Origin: Dromaius novaehollandiae
Lineage: Eukaryota > Chordata > Aves > Casuariiformes > Dromaiidae
Direction of reading: 5' to 3'
NCBI RefSeq assembly: GCF_036370855.1
Contig: NW_026991456.1
Location: 3,038,001 to 3,102,000 of the forward strand
Length of the DNA stretch: 64,000 nt
A program made the position numbers and the translations under genes. This document shows, piece by piece, positions 11,690 through 22,639 of this stretch (position 1 is its first letter; each line of letters opens with the position of its first letter). The notes beneath the pieces were generated by a model. That model worked only from the letters and a program-made list of their open reading frames with translations, ran no database searches and was not told where the DNA came from.

Positions 11690-12660
11690 GTCGTTACGAT
11701 CCCAAGGACGAGATTAAGACGCTAAAACCGGTCAAATATCGTACAACCTTTTAACTTTATTTTCCACGGAGTGGGGAGAAAAGGTGGGGAAAGGCAAAGG
11801 GGGGGAGAGAGAGAGAAAGAGAGAGAGAGAAAAGGGGGAGAGAGAAAGAGATATCACCACTCGTGGATCCAGCGGCGTCCTGTTGGTCCTCTTCACCCTG
11901 GGTGTAAATTTTAGCGATGCGTGTGCAGTAATTACAACTTGAGCAGGGTCCGACCCTAGGTTCCTGCTGAAAAGTTCAGAGCCAAATCAAGGCAAATTAA
12001 ATAAATAAATTGTAATGACACGCGTGCAGTAGTTACAGCTCGAGTTGGGTGCCTCCAAAGAGGGATCCTGAACAAAGAAATCCTTGGGCAATTATAGCTT
12101 TTTCAAGTTAAGTTTCCCACCCCTCACGCGGTAGTTCAGACCAATAGTAATTTTTGGGTTTGGGGTCTCCTGCTCCCTATTGGGTCTCATCGTTGTTCCC
12201 AGGCAGGCTGCTTTTCTCCCTTATCTTTACTGTTGCGGTTTCTGCTGACAAATGTGTTTTGATTCCTCGGGTTCTGCCCTTCTTTCTCAGGGCCCTGACA
12301 AACAGGTGTTGTTCCAGCAATTAGCACTGCCCCAGCAGTGACAGTAGGTGTTATCTTCCAAGGTTCTGACGAAGAGGATATAATCCAGACCCACCCTAAT
12401 TAACACTGTTTCAGCAGTGAGGGGAGGCTTTGTTTCCCAGGGTCCTGGTGCCCAAGCAGGCCTTATTTCAAAGCCTTGACATCCTCCCTCCTGGAGTGTG
12501 ACGCATAGGAATGCAAACTGCTTGTAACTCCCTTATCTTCCAGTCTGCACCAGCTCTGGGGCCCTTTCTCACTGAACTAGGGAGTGCGGCCTAAGGCTTC
12601 AGCAAATTTAGCTACTCATGCTAAGCAAGTTTTATAGAAGTTGTGCTAAGCGGCAGTAAT
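11690..12660 (-). mobile_element. LTR of an endogenous retrovirus family, minus orientation (solo or orphan)
   Basis: Reverse complement matches the 3' LTR of the ERV at 60960-61665 almost from end to end: the AAATTTGCTGAAGCC block, the AACAAAGCCTC block, CAGCAGAAACC, AATTACTATTGGTCTGAAC, TTTGATTTGGCTCTGAAC and the GGAACCTAGGG block all recur in order. It extends further into the R/U5 side than that copy and includes an AATAAA on the minus strand near 11757-11762. The left edge (GTTACG...) mirrors the TGTTA start of the family, giving a short TGTTA/TAACA-type terminal repeat. The upstream LTR edge near 12660 is eroded. No internal retroviral genes in this orientation flank it. A tandem duplication of about 102 bp is visible inside (repeat ends at about 11942 and 12044). 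It is an old fossil. Confidence 0.85.
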
Positions 12661-13849
12661 TTGCAGTCCAGGTCCCAAAGTCTCTGTCCGATCGTGGTCC
12701 GGTTCAGCGCAGGCTCGGTGTGTCCCGAATGGTCGCAGGGAGACCGTTTCAGGGGTCGCAGCAGCTCAGTCCTGTTTCCGCTGGGAACAGATGGCTTGTT
12801 CGGGGTTTTGGTTTGCTTGCACCTTATGTACCAAGAAATGTTTAAGGCAAAAGTTCACTCATCTGTCCGCCACAATACCTAAGGAATGGGATGAAACAAG
12901 GAAGCCAAAATGCAGCGGACCCTTGATATCACCAGAAACGGCTATGGCAGGAGGCGTTCTGGCACGGGTAACTAAAGTAACTATTGATAATGACTGTTAG
13001 TTATTTTGGCCTCCCAGAGGCAGCACTGAGGACTAAGTAACCCATTCCTACCCTGTGGCTATTGTTAACTGTATCGGCCTTAATTTTGCTTTGGTTGTTT
13101 CTATTTGGGTTTGTTATCATACATGCATATATAGAAAGGGAAAAATATAATACTTGTTTAGATTAATTGCCATGGCTTAAGTTGAAGAGACTAAAAAATG
13201 TGAGCAAGCTGAAGTAATAAAATCAAATGAAATCAAGTGAAAGCTGTCTCCCTCTGCCAGAAAGGGAAAGCCCGCTCCTCCTGGCGAGGAAGGATCCCCG
13301 TTAACAGTGATCCAAATAATATATCACCAACATATAACGGAAGGTCTGTGCACGTTAGAAAACGTATGCTGCATACATTCATTTATGTGCGTGTGACTTT
13401 ACGTGTCTGTGAAGCATCATACTTTAAGAGCTACGAGACAGCGAATTATTATCTTGGGGGAATGGTGGTCAAGCAACCAGAGGTACTGAAGAGGAAGTGA
13501 GAGTGAGAGAATGAGATAGAGAAGTGTCTGAAGCGTAAAATTAAGAGATCAATTTCAGGAAGGCTCAATTAGTGCAACCCCCAGTTAGTTACCTGGCAAT
13601 GGTATTTGGGGAAACAGGAAGACAGTAGATAGAAGAAAGGTTAAAGCCTTGTGGAATTAAGGCACCTTCTCATCAATTCCAATTTAGAGCAATTTTAGGG
13701 GGATTTAATTTCCTCCAGCAGTGTTAACATCGCTTTGCCGGTATCAGCAGACTGTGGTGGAAATTACTGGAAGGGAGTTGGGAACGGAACTGGAACAGGG
13801 AATGTCATGCTGCTTTCACTAAACTGGGAGAAGTGGCTGTAAGACCTGC
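12661..13849. other. Unassigned sequence beside the LTR
   Basis: No gene is recognised. The 12660-13000 stretch has more CpG than its surroundings and could be further retroelement DNA, but no diagnostic motif was found. Confidence 0.35.
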
Positions 13850-14125
13850 TGCCCTCAAATTCCCAGGACAAGGCAAGCCTTTTTCAGTAATGCTTTTCAC
13901 ATCTGCTGACTCTGTGGGAGCAGCACCGTTAGAAAACAGTGGTAGGAAAAGTGGGTGCCAGTAGCATGATCTTTACATCTCCTTTGAGGCCAGAACAAAA
14001 ATTCTCCGGCTGTGAGAAAGACTGTTTAGCAGCAATCTGGGCTGTAACCATCTTTGAGACTTTTGCCCTTGATAGCACAGAGGCAATCCAATTTCCTCAA
14101 TCCTCCCTAAAGTGGTAACATCAGG
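13850..14125 (+). pseudogene. Retroelement pol relic (RT/RNase H connection region)
   Basis: A fossil fragment. One frame contains PEQKFSGCEKDCLAAIWAV (about 13990-14046), matching the conserved segment between reverse transcriptase and RNase H in retroviral and LTR-retrotransposon pol, usually of the form EQKYSxxEKExLAxVxA. The surrounding sequence is heavily decayed with multiple breaks. It lies in the orientation opposite to the neighbouring LTR, so it probably belongs to a different insertion. The family is not determinable by eye. Confidence 0.6.
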
Positions 14126-15919
14126 GAAATGAGTAGACAGCAGAGTATCATCTATCCAAGTGGCACAGTGGGCACCAATCTTAACAAGCAGGGGGGGTTC
14201 ATGTGCAAGCGTTACAAGCAGTGGATCTTCTTGTGCGTGTCTGAATTGACTGAGGGGCAGAGCATGGCTGTGCCAAAAATACGGACGCAGGTTTCTGAAA
14301 GATTACTCTCTAGCGGCTACTTAGTCTAACTTCCCTTTCACGCAAGTCCGACTGTCATCATGGCTTCCAGAACAGGGGTTGGGGGAAGCGATATTTGTGA
14401 CTTGCATCTTCTCGTTTAACCTTGCTTGTGTGCGTATTAGATCTGCTTTTGTGCTTATAAACAACTTTGCTTTCTTATGATTTTCTGCAGAGCTTTGAAT
14501 TTTTTCTTTTTCTTTCTTTTCTTTTCTTTTTTCTTTTTTTTTTTTTGCTTTGCTTACTTTTGTAGAGCGATGGATTTTACTATGCCTCCATCAACAAGCC
14601 CTGGCTGGCAAAGTTGTTATGTCCCAACAGAGACTCTTAGGCAAGATGGAGGAGTTCAGATCCGCAACCTGCCAGAAGAACGTCGTCCGGGAGGGGTTAC
14701 TATATAGCTTGGAGCTTTAGGTGCTGATGCGTACGGCTCGTTCTGTCAGACACGAAGAGGTTTTCTTTGGCTGCAGAAATTTTAGCTTGCCTTTACACCC
14801 TATAGCGGTAGTATTTTTGTATTTATAAATTGTGTTACTCCTAGGTGTTCAGAACATTGGGGAACGACTATATGTTGCCGTGAAGAACTACAGGCTACCA
14901 CCGCCCTCAGACCTTTGTCATTATCACATGTTGAGAGCAGCCAGGAGAATCCAAATGCCGGTGGAAAGGTTCTCTGCCTGGTCCTGATGAGGAGCCTTCG
15001 GCCGCAGGAAGGCTGGCTGTGTCCTTACCGGACTTGTGAGTAATAAGCCGCAATGCATGGACCAGCAAAGGAGGGGGGCAATAGCAACTGGTAGCCCAGT
15101 CCCTATGGCATTGCTGTTGCTAGCAGGGCCACAAGGTCTGTGTGAAGCCTCACCTGCCTGTTTGGAGCTCTGTTTTGGTCTGTTTACCTAGAATAACCAG
15201 TGAGGCCTAAAATAGGAATTTGGCTATGATGGGTAAGCTGTGACCCCACCTGTCTTTGCCTTGCTTTGCTGCTTAATGTCATAACAGTGACTTGGGACCC
15301 CAGAATAAAAACTGCTACAGCGCTTAAGGGAGGATCTGCATTTGCCCAGGTTAGAGAACCATCATTAAAGCTTTGGGGGGAAAAAAAGCTCTAAAATGAG
15401 AATCTCCCAGTGACCTTGGTGGTTTGATTCACTTGCAGGATGCTGTTCTGAGGGCCAGCAACTCGAAGGGATGCAGCTCAGCCCATTTTGTTGATTTCTG
15501 TGATACTGTTTTGAGGAAGCACGTAAGTACAGAAGGGGTCTGGGAGGGTTTTCAAACAAGACAGGAAAGAGCAAGCAAGATTTGAGAGCGTGGAAAAACT
15601 AGGTGCCACAGGTACTGAAATTGTTAAGGGCTGAGGGCATTTGGGGTTAAGCATCTGAAAGGGGCTAATGCACAAGGAATACTAAAATACTGTGACTGAA
15701 CACAGGGTTCCCAGCCTGGGCCTGTGTGTGCACCCTCGTTCCTGCAGATGTAGACACCCCAGAGCTGTAGGGAAAGAGGCAAGCAGGCCCACAAGCAGAC
15801 TTTGGGCACAGCGGTGTGCAGAGCGCTCTGCGTGCTCGGCAGGTGAGTGTGGGTGGAGCGTGGTGAGGGCTGTTCCAGGCTGTCTGGATCCATCCATTTC
15901 CGCTCCCTGTCCCTCTGTC
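14126..15919. other. Mixed intergenic DNA with a T-rich microsatellite
   Basis: No gene is recognised. A TTTTC/T-rich tract lies at about 14497-14547. The 14560-14980 stretch has relatively high CpG and may be further retroelement debris, but no family motif was seen. Confidence 0.4.
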
Positions 15920-16700
15920 CAGTGCTCCATCCTTCTTTTTCTTTCCCCGTGGCTCTGTTTGTTTAACTTATCATTCCTCTGCCCAGCTCCCCATCCTTCT
16001 TGTACTCTTTCCATCCCTCTGTGAATATGTACATCCTTCTAACTGGCTCCCTATCACTCTATCCAGCTCTTCATCGTCCTCTTCCTCTCCCTATCCTGCT
16101 ACCTGCCCGCTGTCCTTCTGTCCAGCTCCCCATCCGTTTGCCACTCTCATCTGCCTCTCTGTACTTCTCTTTGCCTTCTGGCCCTCTGTCCGCCTCTCCA
16201 GCCTTCTCTCTCTATTTCTGTCCCGCTGTTCAGCTCCTCATCCATCTATTTGCCTCCCTATCCCTCTCTTCCCCTGTTCTGTCCCATCTCTCTGACTTCC
16301 CCTCCCTCTTTTTCTCTCTGCACCTTTCTGGCCAGCTCTTCATCATTCTCATTCTCTTCCCATCACTCCGACCGGCTCTCTGTCCCTCTCTTCCAGTATC
16401 CATTCCTCTGTCCGGTTCTCCCCCCTTCTCTTTTGCTCCCCATCCCTCTGGACACCTCCCTTTCCTTCCTTGCCTCTCTCTATTCTTCTGCCCACCTCCC
16501 CTTCCCTCTTTTTCTCTCTTCTGCTCCCCGGTCCTCTCTGCAGCCCTCCATCCATCTGCCCCCCATCCCTCTCTTTCTATTCATTTGTCCAGCGCCCTAA
16601 CCCTGGGGCCAGGTCTCTATCCTCCTCATTCTTTCTCCATCCATCTGCCAAGCTCTCTGCCCCTCTTTTCTTCTGTTCTGCTCCCTGTCCCTGTGTCCAG
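15920..16700. repeat. Degenerate pyrimidine-rich minisatellite
   Basis: The plus strand is overwhelmingly C/T for nearly 800 bases and built from degenerate units of roughly 24-30 bases around CCCTCTGTCCAGCTCCCCAT. The absence of purines removes most stop codons, producing long open frames that carry only repetitive Ser/Pro/Leu sequence and are not regarded as genes. Polypyrimidine/polypurine DNA of this length can adopt triplex (H-DNA) structure. Confidence 0.8.
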
Positions 16701-19689
16701 CTGAAGGTCTGTTATTGCAGTGTGTTTTGGCTGGCGCAGCAGGTGCCAAGAGGCAGTTGGTGCTCAGCAGAGATGATGATCAGCAGTGCCCAGAGGGTGC
16801 CATTGATTGGCCTGGTTTGGGTCACATCAGACACCTCTGCAGTGACTCTGCCTGCAGAGGCACAGGGCTGTGGGTGTGCAGTGGAGGAGTACTAGAGATG
16901 CTGTGGGGTGTGTAGCAGACAGTGAAGAGGCTCCTGGGGAAGGTGTCGCGGAGGCAGAGAGCAGCAGAGAGCAGCAGTCCTCGGGCGTTAGGACAGGCCC
17001 TCACGGTAGGGTGGTCTGGAGCTGCTACTGTTGTCTGTCCTACTTCTCAGCGCAGTCTGCAGTTACTGCGTCTTGTCCGCCCATGTGCAGGGCTGCCATG
17101 TGGTGCAGCTTGAGTCGTGATCGCGACGCTGGCATTGAGCCCACTTTTCTGTCAGGTCTGCCTTTATGCAAACCCGTGTCTTCCCTACATCTACAACTCA
17201 ACCCATATTTAGTGCTTCCCGAGGGGCTATGCTGTGCTGTCAACACCCCCACCCCCTGCCTGCTGTCATTTCCTGATGAAGAATGCTTTGAGTTTATCTT
17301 AGCAAGTGCAATCGTTGGTTTTAGTGTTGCTCATTTCTTTCCTTGGAACTCCTTGCTCTTTGCTGTTCTGGTCCCCTCCAAACAATTTCTGCTTCTAGTA
17401 TTATTAATGCTGGGCTGTAAACCTTCCAGAGCTTCCTTATTTGAAGTCCAGGGGTTCCAGTATTGTTTGTGCTTTGAGAGTAAAGGTCCTTCACAACTGA
17501 TGTCTTAAGTATGCAACTGTTACCTGGGATTTTTGCTTTCACAATTTACGGTTTCTTTTGGGAGCCAGATACAAAAGTTACTTTGCTATAGCAGAGAAAT
17601 GGGATTACATGTGTACGAGCAACAGTGCTGTAGTACACAGCAAAGCCATAATCTACAGTACTGGTAGCATGAGTCAGTTTCCCATCAGCTCCGTCCCTCC
17701 AGAGTTTGGAGTTTTTGGAGACATTAGTTTTTATCCTGCCTTGGCTGGACAGTGCTTTCTCAGAGTGTCCCTCAGAGGCAGAGTTTCTCTGAGGAGGACC
17801 ATCTAGCGAAGGCTGGAGGCGGCCAGGTGCCTGAGTGAGCCTGCCTGTCTGTGAGAGCCACTCTGACATCTTTGCGATGAAATGGAGCCAGAGAGGGTGA
17901 CTGAAGCAGCATAGAGGGTCAGTCATAATTATGGGAACAATCACGGGCCTGGGACTAAGGAGTAGTTCTAGGAGGGCTGCGCAGTTGCCTGACCTCTCAG
18001 TAACTGTTCTGGCCTCTTTGCAGATGCTGAAGCCTAGTCGGGCAGTCGAAGGAGCGTTGTCACAGCTGGGAGCTCTGCAGAGATCTGTGGCTGGCCATGG
18101 AGGATGAGCTCTGACTTGCAGCGTGGACACAGCTAAGTCCTGGGCTATATCATATGCGAGCAGCACTGGGAGGTGCAAGGTGGTTGTCCCCTAGGCAGTT
18201 ACTGGTGTCACCGGCTGTGGATGTTTGCTGATGGAGCTGAGGACCAAAAATATCAATCATCTGACGCAGACATGAATTAGTACTTGCAGTGTTTCAGGTA
18301 GGTTCAGTGGAAGTGCAGCTTAGTGCACTCCTGTGGAGTGATTCTTGCACATGCTCACATTTGAACGGTGGCTGAAACCAAGCCTATCAACAGCAACTGT
18401 AACGCAATTCTGGTGCGTGTCTTCCTGTTCTGCTGTGCTTCTAAATGAAGTGGAAATTTCTTAAGCTGTGGGCAGGACTCCTTGGCTTCTCTTCACTGTT
18501 TTCATGCTCGTGAGTGCTTTGATGTTTCTTGCTTAAAGCTGAGGGTTTGGAATTTTTCACTTAAGGTTTATTGGTTAGTTTGTTGTTGAGGGTCTCTCAC
18601 CCAGGAGTTATGGTTTATTACTTTCTTTTGTGGGGCTCAGTCTTTATCAGTCAGTTTACAGTTTGCTCATTTAGTGATCAGGGCGCAGAATTTAAAATCC
18701 AACCTCATCTATAAATTTTAAAGCCTCGGCAACCATTGGGGTTCCAAGACTTGCAGTTTGTCACAGCCTTCAGGGCTTATGACTTACTGATAAAGGAAAA
18801 GGGCTAAGTCTTTAGATAATAAACTGTAAGCCCTGAAAGCCTAAGCAGCAGGCTGCGAACCCTTCTTTGGGCTTTGTCACCTTCCCCTGTACCCAGCGTT
18901 CAGCTCTGTGCACTGATCTGAGTTCTGCATTTGATACGGTGCAGGCCCATCACACGGAGATTGGCAATGTGACAGGTGAGCTGAGAGGCTCTAGTCTGGG
19001 CTAGGGCAGAAGTGCAGACAGGCGAGATCAGGCATTTTTCTCTCAACTCTCAGAGCTGAATCCTATCCCTGAAGGAAAAAGCAGAGGGGGGGGCTGTCAG
19101 CTACTCGGACACCTGCCATGTCAAGGGCAGCAGCAGGAGCTGACCCTTCCCTGACAAACAGATGGATGCTGGTGTGGTGATGACTCTTCAGGCATCACAG
19201 GTAAGGGAAAGCATGCTGGCACCAAGCTCCATGGCAGACTTGCTTTCAGGTGTTGTTTCTGCACAGTAAAACAAACAGTTGCTTTATTCTTTGTGCTCAT
19301 GTCTGTGGTTCCTGCTGTTGGTTTGCCTGAAGATGATGCCCAGGGGAGGAGATTACACATTGTGTCCAGGGCTGGGAGCTGGTCCCTGAGCCCCTTGTAC
19401 TGTGGAGTCCCTGTGGTTCCCAGGGAACCCAGTGCTGTTCACAGAGCTGTGGGGAATTTCCCTTGCGTTGCCTGGACCCTCAGGCTCTTGGGGGTGTTTC
19501 TCATCATCATGGGGGCAGCCAGGGCCCCTCCAGGGCTGTATGAGGTCCCCAGACTGCTCCTGGATTTGCTTTCAGCGCTCCACAGTGTCCCTCCTGTGTC
19601 TGGGGCCAGGGCCCGTATACCTGGAGCTGGGAGACAGCTTCTGTGTGGATGGGGGGAGCCTGCAGGCGCCCTCCCGTCAGCTGCACAGA
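16701..19689. other. Intergenic DNA, no supported gene
   Basis: Open frames at 16870-17508 (+) and 17546-18178 (-) are long enough to notice but have no domain, signal or splice support, and low-complexity composition in parts. An imperfect inverted repeat (AGCCTTCAGGGCTTA near 18768-18782 with TAAGCCCTGAAAGCCT near 18827-18842) could form a stem. Nothing else was recognised. Confidence 0.45.
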
Positions 19690-20085
19690 GCCCTGTGACA
19701 TGCCTTATGGCTCCTTTGGTGTGCACCAAGGCCCTTCATTTGTATTTTGGTTTGCCCCAGAGCCCTACATATGCCCTCTGATGCCCCCAGGACCCCTCAA
19801 TTCACATTTTGGGTTGCTCCCAAGCCCTCTGTGTGCCCTTTGGTGTGCCCTGGGGCCCTGTGTTTGTTTTGCAGCACACCACAAAGTTCTCTGTTTAGCT
19901 TTCTCTCTTGTCCCAGAGTTTTCTGGGTGCTTCTTGGGGGTGCCCCCAGAGTCACTCTGTTTGCTCTGTCATTGCCTTTTTCTACTTTTGTTGCACCCAG
20001 AGCTCTCGATTTGTTCTCTTGTCCTCTGCATACTCCCCTTTCCTCTCTCTACCCCCCAGGCCTCTCCCTTCAGCTTTCAGGAAGC
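19690..20085. repeat. Degenerate ~61-bp repeat, related to the 22.6-26.1 kb array
   Basis: Recurring modules of the type TTTGGTTTGCCCCAGAGCCC followed by a CCCTCTGATGCCCC-like piece recur about every 62 bases at the left end, with erosion to the right. The same vocabulary (CCCCAGAGCCCT, TTTGCCCTCT, CCCCTCAGGACCCC) builds the large array further right. Confidence 0.6.
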
Positions 20086-20169
20086 TGCTCTCAGGAGTGG
20101 GGGTGCCTCTGCTGCCCTGGCAGCCCCAGCTGTCCCTGATGGGGCTGATGGCTGTTCACCCTCCCCAGT

Positions 20170-21140
20170 TCCTGATGGGCTGCAGCTGTGGGCCCTGGGG
20201 CTGGGACGAATGCCAGGTGGAGCTGGGTGGCAGGAGAGGCCCCAGGTGGGGCCCTGTGGCTGGGACAAGCCCCAGCTAGGGCTGAGGGGGTGGGATGAGC
20301 TCCAGGTGGGGCTGATGGCAATGGTGGGCATGCACCAGGGCTGGGGCCACATTTGGGGGAAGCTCCTGCTGGGGCCAGTCCTGGACAATGGAGCTGCTGC
20401 CGAGCACCACCGGCTGGGACTGGCACGGCGGCTGCTCTGTGGAGGAGGTGAGCGGGCCTGGGGGATGCGTGGTCTGGGCTGCGAGTCCCGTGTGTGTTGG
20501 GGGTCCCGGTGGATGGGAGCGTCCCTGGCAATGGAGCACAACTGAGGCGCACTGGGGCTGGGGGAAACTGCACCAGGGCCAGGTAGGGTGGTGCGCTGGG
20601 GGCCCGAGAATGTGGTGGGGAAGAGTGGTGCATGGGGGCCATGGAGGTGGGGGGATGAAGGGGGTGCCCTGCGGCTGCGGTGGGGAGGAGGGGGTGCCCT
20701 GCGGCTGCGGTGGAGCAGGGAGGGGAGGGAGGAAGGGGGCACCCCGTGGCTGCGGTGGGGCAGCGGTAAAAGGGGTGCGCCAGGACTGGGGAGGGGGGAA
20801 GGACGGTGGTCCACCGGGGCTGTGGTGGGGTTTATCCCGCCGTCAGAGTAGCGGGCAGGGTGGGGGGGCGGTGTCCTGTGTCAGCTCGGGACTGTGTTGG
20901 GGAGGGGGAGGAGGGATCCCAGGGGAAGCCCCAGGTAGGGTCGTGGGGCGGCAGAGGCAGTGTCGGAGCTGACCCAGGGCCGGTCGCGGCGGTGTCGGGG
21001 GAGCCCCTGGCCGCTGCTGGGAATCACACGGCCGAGCTCTGCGGCGGTTTCCGGGAAGGGGAACGGGGGCGAGAAGAAACGGAATCTCCCCAGGGTCAGA
21101 CCTCACCGAGAACTGCAGGTGGGGGGGGGGGGGGGGGGCG
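20170..21140. repeat. GC-rich minisatellite / CpG-rich block
   Basis: 20170-20580 carries degenerate units around GGCTGGGACAAGCCCCAG and CCAGGTGGGGCTG (about 30 bases). 20660-20830 carries units around GTGCCCTGCGGCTGCGGTGG. 21119-21138 is an almost pure G-run. CpG density rises between about 20400 and 21200, as in a CpG island, but no transcript start could be defined. Confidence 0.65.
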
Positions 21141-22639
21141 GGGGCGGCGGCGCGTTGGGAGCAGTAGTCTTCCAGCACTGGACTTTGGGGTGGCCATTTT
21201 AGTTTGCTTGGCAGCCTGGGAGTTAAAGTCTTCTGGCAGTAGCTTTTCTGGCGGCCATTTTAGTCTGCACGGTATGCCAGGAGATGCAGTCTTCTCAGAC
21301 TGGGCTTCTGGGACCATGCTGCGTCTCTCAAAGTGGCGGGAGGGGCAGTTCTCTGTCAGCGGGGCTCCCACGAGCCAGCCGCGTTTTGCTCTGTGGCAGG
21401 CCACGAGCTGTAGTTCCAGGTGCCTAGGCCTCCTCAGCCCTGCAGCAGTGGCCTGCTGTGTCTGTTCCTTACTGGACACGTGCCACTCATGCAGGAGTCC
21501 CTGTAGGTCACTGGGAACAGTGGAATTTCCCTGGTTTTCCCTGGTACAGGACAGGAAGCATTTTCCATCTCTGGTGTGACCAGGCAGGCTTGTCCCCAGG
21601 GGCTGGGGCTGTCCCTCTCGGAAATGAGCAGGGCTGGGAGAGTAGGAGGGGTGCTGCAGGCTCCTGGGAGTCATAGCTTTCCTCAGGACTGGGGCCAGTT
21701 AGGCAGCAGCTGAGGAGCAGTGGTGCTGGGAGGGCGCAGTGCAGAGCTGTCCTGCTGTGCAGCACAAGGGAAAGCCCTCAAGGAAATGTGAACAGCACCG
21801 TTTCTGTCCAAGGACCCTAACACAGCCTGAGAGACCCTGGAACAGCCACCCCACAGCAGTACCAGGGACAACATGTCACTGCCTCCCAAGGGCACTGTGT
21901 TCAGCTACCTTTAACTGTGTGGGAAGAGCCTGCAGGAGACCTGGCCACAAGTACAGAGAATTCCCAGTTGCCTCTAAGCACCTAGAACTATATGCATTTT
22001 CTTTACAAAGATGTCATCTCTCTGATGCCTTGCTGCTGCTTCCATCTTGGTCAGTGCCCAAGTCTACTACATTCGGATCCACCTTTCTTGCTGCCCTCTG
22101 CTCGCTCTGAGCTGCTCACCAGATCAAAAGGTGTGTGCGCCTAAGAACTAGGCCAGGGTGTCTCCGCTGCTTGCTATAGGACAAACAGGAGGGCAAATTG
22201 GTGACAGGACAGGAAAGTACATGTGGATGAGAAACAGCTGCTTTAGAGGTCTAAGATGCAGGGGCAACTGAGAGGAGTGAAAGGAGCAGGGGAAAATGGT
22301 GATGAGGAAGGTGTGCTGTTAGAGGCAGTACAGTGCAGAAGAGAGGGTGAAATAAAGAGAGAATGAAATAAAAACTGACCTTAAGAGAGAGTTGCTTTTA
22401 GCTCTTCAGGTCACGAATCTGCATGACTCCCTGAGAACTGTTCTGAGCATGTAGTGTTGCAGGTCATGACTGCCTGGGCAGCACTCCCCAGCTTGTCTGC
22501 CAAGACTACACAACACCTGACAGCTGCCTGTGCAATGAAAGCAAAGGCCAACTTCTCAGAGGGAAGAGGCAGGCTCCAAGCAGGAAGATTATGGCAGGTG
22601 AGCTAATGCCCCAGAACCTTCAGTTTTTCCCCCTCGTCC
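21141..22639. other. GC-moderate intergenic DNA
   Basis: Starts as the flank of the CpG-rich block. Similar phrases recur at about 21180-21270 (GGCCATTTTAGT twice, about 60 bases apart). No gene or known repeat is recognised. Confidence 0.4.

Noticed and set aside
16000-16704. A 234-codon plus-strand open frame
   Set aside because: It lies wholly in the pyrimidine-rich repeat. The peptide is periodic Ser/Pro/Leu with other frames open too, as expected from the absence of purine-containing stops.
16870-17508. A 212-codon plus-strand open frame
   Set aside because: Mixed composition with no family motif. Best explained as chance in GC-moderate DNA.
17546-18178. A 210-codon minus-strand open frame
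   Set aside because: No recognisable domain, signal peptide or membrane segment pattern, and no splice or promoter support.
18768-18842. Imperfect inverted repeat as a DNA transposon
   Set aside because: Arms of about 15 bases with mismatches, no target-site duplication and no transposase.
19643-20814. Overlapping long frames on both strands (300 and 245 codons)
   Set aside because: They lie in GC-rich minisatellite sequence. Both strands and several frames are open together and the peptides are repetitive.
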